The notes under the pieces are model-generated. The model was not told the origin of the DNA. It was given only the letters and a program-made list of their open reading frames with translations, and ran no database searches. From the NCBI GenBank assembly GCA_963834135.1, contig CAWIAN010000009.1:207803-271802 (forward strand): 64,000 nucleotides of DNA, written 5' to 3'. Within the stretch, counting starts at the first letter, position 1. Every line of letters begins with the position of its first letter. Both the position numbers and the translations under genes were made by a program. Positions 60,807 through 64,000 of this stretch are shown piece after piece. The stretch comes from Bog-257 sp963834135. Its GTDB lineage: Bacteria; Acidobacteriota; Terriglobia; Terriglobales; Acidobacteriaceae.

Positions 60807-61967
60807 TTAGTGAGGCGAGGCTCCCGTGTCTGACGCAGGAGGAGTCGCACCGGCTGGCGCAGGCGCAGGCGGTGCAGGCGGAGCGCTTGCCGGCGGAGGC
60901 TGAGCACCGGGACGCCCAGGCCGCGGCGGCATGCCGGGACGAATAATCGTCTGCGGCAGCGACGCGGGCGTTTCCGGACCGAAGTACGCATCGTTCAATT
61001 CGGGCGTGACAGCTTTCTGAATCGCTTCGAGTTTTTGGCTGAAGCTCTCGCGCTGCACGGTCTGCGAAATCTGCGTCTTCACTTCGCTGAGCGGCACCTG
61101 GCGAACCGACACAACTTTGTAAATGTAGAGGGCGGCGGGATCGGCATAGACCGGCGAAATCTCTCCGGCCTTCAGATCGAACACGCCTTCATGCGCTTCG
61201 GGCAGCGATCCCGGACGGCGCGCGCCCACGTTGACGTCAGGCGGTGAAGTCTTCACTTCACTGCTGTCCATCGCTTCCTTTTCCAGCTTGGTGGGATCTT
61301 CCCCGGCAACCCAACGCTGGCGGAGCTTCTCGGCCATAGCTTTCTGCGCTTCCTGATCGGGCTTCGGCTTGTCAGCGGTCGCCTGCTGCATGGGCACGAT
61401 GATGCGCTGTAGCGTAGCTTCGAAATATTTCTTCTTGTTCTGATCGTAGTAGGCCTGGATTTCCTGATCGGTCGGGTGCGCGTACTTCTCGACGTAGTGC
61501 TGATTCAATGCTTCGGCGAGAATTTGATTTTGAGCGAAGTGAAAAATCTGCTGCACCTTGGGGTCGTTCTCCAGTCCGAGCTCGCGCGCGGCATCGGCAA
61601 AGGTCAACAGCTTGGCATACTGAGTGGCGAACTTACGGCGGATGTCCGGCGGCACCGGCCCTTTGTCGGCGGGCTGCAGAGCGTTGGTGAGCTGCTCAAA
61701 CTGCTGGCGCGTCATGGTCGACACGCAGCCCTTAGGAGCCACGCCATTCTTAGCGGGACAAGCGCCCTTCAGGGTAAGGACAGGCTCGGTCATGGGAACT
61801 GTGCTGACGGACGGCGTGGTCGCCTTGGCCGGCGCGGGTGCAGCGGCTTGACCAGTTGCGGGCGGCGCCGATTGCGGGGTCGTCGGCTGCATTGGGCTCA
61901 TTTGAGCATAGCCGGGACTGCAGATGGCACACGACAGGGCGAGCGCCAACAATGTAGGACGTAACAT
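60807..61967 (-). CDS. periplasmic peptidyl-prolyl isomerase-like chaperone (SurA/PrsA type)
   Basis: A 386-residue exported protein. The start at 61967 has GGAGGA ten bases upstream and a signal peptide (LLALALSCAICSPGYAQ). An Ala/Pro/Thr-rich linker leads to a helical SurA-N-like domain (MTRQQFEQLTNALQ, FADAARELGLENDPKV) and a parvulin-like part (KKYFEATLQRIIVPMQQ, VNVGARRPGSLPEAHEGVF, LKAGEISPVYADPAALYIYK). The C-terminal ~45 residues are almost only Pro, Ala and Gly. It should assist folding of exported proteins. A longer upstream open frame is not supported. Confidence 0.85.
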   Translation of the reverse strand: MLRPTLLALALSCAICSPGYAQMSPMQPTTPQSAPPATGQAAAPAPAKATTPSVSTVPMTEPVLTLKGACPAKNGVAPKGCVSTMTRQQFEQLTNALQPADKGPVPPDIRRKFATQYAKLLTFADAARELGLENDPKVQQIFHFAQNQILAEALNQHYVEKYAHPTDQEIQAYYDQNKKKYFEATLQRIIVPMQQATADKPKPDQEAQKAMAEKLRQRWVAGEDPTKLEKEAMDSSEVKTSPPDVNVGARRPGSLPEAHEGVFDLKAGEISPVYADPAALYIYKVVSVRQVPLSEVKTQISQTVQRESFSQKLEAIQKAVTPELNDAYFGPETPASLPQTIIRPGMPPRPGRPGAQPPPASAPPAPPAPAPAGATPPASDTGASPH

Positions 61968-62103
61968 GAAGAGATGTTCCTCCGGGAATAGTACCGCCTG
62001 GGGCGGAGCAGATAGACGCAAAAATCGTAACACAATGCGCAGGAGAGTGGCTGTGCCGGCCGCAGGTTGGCGGATGGCGGGGGAACGTGAATAATCGAGG
62101 GAT

Positions 62104-63525
62104 ATGAGTGACGCGGCCAGAACCGCCAACATGCAGCGCGAGAAGAAGGCCGTCGCTTTGAATTCGATTCTTGCGGCCATTTTCATCACGGTGATGAAGG
62201 TGGTGGTCGGGATCGGCACCGGCAGCCTGGGCATTCTCTCGGAGGCGGCACACTCCGGCCTTGACCTGGTGGCTGCGATGGTGACGTACTTTTCGGTGCG
62301 TGTCTCTGACAAGCCGGCGGACGCCGAACACCAATACGGGCACGGCAAGATCGAGAGCTTTTCGGCATTCGTCGAAACCGGCCTGTTGCTGCTGACCTGT
62401 GTGTGGATTGTTTACGAGGCGGGCAAGCGGCTCTTCTTCCACTCGGTTGAAATTGAGCCAACGGTATGGGCGTTCGTGGTGATGAGCATCTCCATTCTTG
62501 TGGACGTCTGGCGGTCGCGGCGTTTGCGGCGCATCGCCGACAGGTATGACAGTCAGGCGTTGCAGGCCGACGCGCTTCACTTCAGCACCGACATCTGGTC
62601 GAGCTCGGTGGTCATCTTAGGATTGGCGCTGGTGCTGGCGGGCCGCAAGTATGACGTGCACTGGATGGCCAAAGCCGACCCGATCGCGGCGCTCTTCGTC
62701 GCGTGCATCGTGGTTTATGTCAGCTCGCGGCTGGCGCTTCAGACGGTTGACACTCTGCTGGATGCGGCACCGGCGGGCGTGCGCAATCGCATCATCGAAG
62801 AGGTGCACCGCGTCGATGGCGTTCTCGAGGTCGATCGTGTACGCATCCGCCGCTCGGGCAGCCGATATTTTGCAGACGTCTCGATCGCGATGTCGCGAAA
62901 CGTGACGTTTCAGAAGTCGGAGCAGGTGGCCAACGAGGTGTCGTCGCGCATTCGCGGATTGCTGCCGGAAGCCGACGTAGTTGTGAATGCGGTAGCTCGG
63001 GCGAGCCGGCAGGAAAGTCTCTTCGACCAGATTCGCGCGGTGGCTACCAGGAACAATCTCAACGTGCACGACATCAGCGTGCAGGACATTAGCGGCAAAC
63101 TGCACGTGGAACAGCATGTGGAACTGGACGAGCGGCTCAGCCTGAAAGAGGCGCACGATCGCGTGACCCGGCTGGAAGCAGAAATGAAGCGCGATGTGCC
63201 GGAGATTTCCGACATCCTGACGCACATTGAAAGCGAGCCGGCTACGATTGAGACTAGCGACGGGCTGGTGAAGGTGCCGAGCTTCGAGCAACGACTACAG
63301 GCGGTCACCGAGGGATTTCCCGAAGTCGTCGACATGCACGATCTGATGTTTAAGCGGGTTGGCGGGCGGCTCTATCTTTCGCTGCACATCACGATGCAGG
63401 ACGATCTGCCGTTGTCGCGCGTGCACGATATCCAGACGGCGGTGGAAGGTCGGTTTCGGCAGGAGGTGCCTGAGTTATTCCGGGTGCTGATTCATCCCGA
63501 GCCGATTACGGATAATCGGCGGTGA
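62104..63525 (+). CDS. cation diffusion facilitator transporter with three C-terminal domain repeats
   Basis: A 473-residue metal exporter. About six helices carry the metal site: SEAAHSGLDLVAAM (HxxxD) and ADALHFSTDIWSS (HxxxD), as in FieF/YiiP, plus YGHGKIESFSAFVE. CDF proteins normally end with one ferredoxin-like cytoplasmic domain. Here three successive copies follow (residues ~235-300, ~320-385 and ~405-470), recognisable by DGVLEVDRVRIRRSGSRYF, LNVHDISVQDISGKLHVEQH and PEVVDMHDLMFKRVGGRLYL. The extra domains may bind metal or regulate the dimer. Likely substrates are Zn, Fe or Mn. Confidence 0.9.
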   Translation: MSDAARTANMQREKKAVALNSILAAIFITVMKVVVGIGTGSLGILSEAAHSGLDLVAAMVTYFSVRVSDKPADAEHQYGHGKIESFSAFVETGLLLLTCVWIVYEAGKRLFFHSVEIEPTVWAFVVMSISILVDVWRSRRLRRIADRYDSQALQADALHFSTDIWSSSVVILGLALVLAGRKYDVHWMAKADPIAALFVACIVVYVSSRLALQTVDTLLDAAPAGVRNRIIEEVHRVDGVLEVDRVRIRRSGSRYFADVSIAMSRNVTFQKSEQVANEVSSRIRGLLPEADVVVNAVARASRQESLFDQIRAVATRNNLNVHDISVQDISGKLHVEQHVELDERLSLKEAHDRVTRLEAEMKRDVPEISDILTHIESEPATIETSDGLVKVPSFEQRLQAVTEGFPEVVDMHDLMFKRVGGRLYLSLHITMQDDLPLSRVHDIQTAVEGRFRQEVPELFRVLIHPEPITDNRR

Positions 63526-63534
63526 GGAACGGCT

Positions 63535-63631
63535 CGCAATTAGCAATTGCGGTTAGCGGTTAGGACAATCAGTGACCAAGGGCCGGCAAGCAGCGATCAG
63601 TGATTGGTAATTGGCGATTGGTGATTAGCCC
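63535..63631. repeat. degenerate tract of GATTGGTGATTAG / GCAATTAGC words
   Basis: About 95 bases made of AATTAGCAATTGCGGTTAGCG, CAATCAGTGACCAAG and GTGATTGGTAATTGGCGATT. It directly precedes the hairpin repeat at 63653-63672 in the spacer between the CDF gene and hutI. Confidence 0.5.
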
Positions 63632-63652
63632 GAAGGGCGAAACAATCTGTAG

Positions 63653-63672
63653 CCCCGGGCGGAAGCCCGGGG
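63653..63672. repeat. CCCCGGGC-GGAA-GCCCGGGG hairpin repeat
   Basis: Perfect eight-base-pair stem with a GGAA tetraloop, flanked by TGTAG and GTGACGC. Together with CTTTAGCCGGCGACACGAG further on it belongs to the same style of repeat as the inner hairpins of the element at 31198. Confidence 0.6.
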
Positions 63673-63747
63673 TGACGCGCGAAAATTTGAGACAGAGCCC
63701 GCTTTAGCCGGCGACACGAGTGGCGGAATATTCGCGCGAATTTGTCG

Positions 63748-64000
63748 CTAGTCACTAGTCGCTGACAGTCGCTTGCCCTTCACCAGCGTTTCGCAGCAGC
63801 GATTCACGCCAAACCAATAGGCCAGCTCGCGATAGTCGCTCGCGTCGAAGATCGCGACGTCGGCATCCTTGCCCGGCTCCAGGCTGCCCTTGGCTGATTG
63901 CAACTCGAGAGCACATGCGCCGTTGTAGGTGGCGGCGGTGATGGCTTCGGCAGGCGACATTTTCATGTGCGTGCAGGCGGCAGACAGAACGAAGGGCATC
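63748..64000 (-). CDS. hutI: imidazolonepropionase, C-terminal part (cut by window edge)
   Basis: The last ~83 codons of an amidohydrolase. HMKMSPAEAITAATYNGACAL, GSLEPGKDADVAIFDASDYR and ELAYWFGVN are typical of HutI, which hydrolyses imidazolonepropionate in histidine degradation. The gene enters from beyond the right edge, so the start and the metal site are not visible. Confidence 0.88.
   Translation of the reverse strand, partial: MPFVLSAACTHMKMSPAEAITAATYNGACALELQSAKGSLEPGKDADVAIFDASDYRELAYWFGVNRCCETLVKGKRLSATSD

Noticed and set aside
61968..62348. Longer N-terminus for the parvulin-type protein
   Set aside because: The upstream extension overlaps the CDF gene on the other strand and reads as non-conserved sequence; the start at 61967 gives a clean signal peptide and ribosome-binding site.
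14298..63631. Tracts of short repeats considered as CRISPR arrays
   Set aside because: The repeat words are 6-10 bases, irregular and without unique spacers, and there are no cas genes in the window.

Overview
The window looks like a piece of chromosome from an Acidobacteriota bacterium (Terriglobia/Koribacter-like). This is inferred from the moderately high G+C content, many secreted proteins of unknown function, standalone biosynthetic genes scattered between unrelated genes, and intergenic spacers rich in short dispersed hairpin repeats. There is one tRNA gene and no rRNA, prophage, transposase or CRISPR array. I find about 55 protein genes.

Layout. 1-6.1 kb: a secreted protein, a ferredoxin-NADP reductase-like flavoprotein, and a minus-strand unit glpP - leader terminator - dhaL - dhaK - class II aldolase - HAD phosphatase. 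6.3-17.8 kb: CocE-type hydrolase, tRNA-Thr, a MerR-HTH/TPR fusion, an MscS channel, an acyl-CoA dehydrogenase, thiG and several secreted proteins. 18-27.5 kb: cysS, DUF3303, a beta-propeller lipoprotein coupled to DAHP synthase, membrane proteins, a metallo-beta-lactamase-fold hydrolase, a CDP-alcohol phosphatidyltransferase, an EamA transporter and rdgB. 27.7-44.6 kb: a secreted phosphoesterase, a multicopper oxidase, a PLP enzyme with an amino acid permease, a DUF885 peptidase-like protein, a frameshifted M64 peptidase, a trifunctional acyl-activating/carrier/acyltransferase protein, and two large GT-C-like membrane proteins.

44.9-54.2 kb is the most interesting part. It encodes an FNR-like regulator, a shorter paralogue without a DNA-binding domain, an inner-membrane cytochrome with 11 c-heme motifs fused to a b-type membrane domain (architecture of Geobacter CbcL), a three-helix NapC/NirT cytochrome with seven c-heme motifs (architecture of Geobacter ImcH), an AhbD-like radical SAM heme enzyme, a YwiC-like protein and a third Crp/Fnr regulator. 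Six GTGA-N6-TCAC palindromes lie just upstream of the short paralogue, the cytochrome gene and the heme enzyme gene. The recognition helices of the two complete regulators carry the Arg-Glu-x-x-x-Arg pattern with which CRP reads GTGA. I read this as a locally controlled respiratory module, possibly for low-oxygen or extracellular electron transfer.

54.2-64 kb: a PEBP-like protein, TerC, nadB, aroB overlapping a menG/ubiE gene broken by three single-base shifts, an epimerase, a parvulin-type chaperone, a CDF transporter with three C-terminal domain repeats, and the 3' part of hutI. The four frameshifts found in the window (three in menG, one in the M64 gene) are each explained by one surplus G, so they may be sequence errors rather than true decay.
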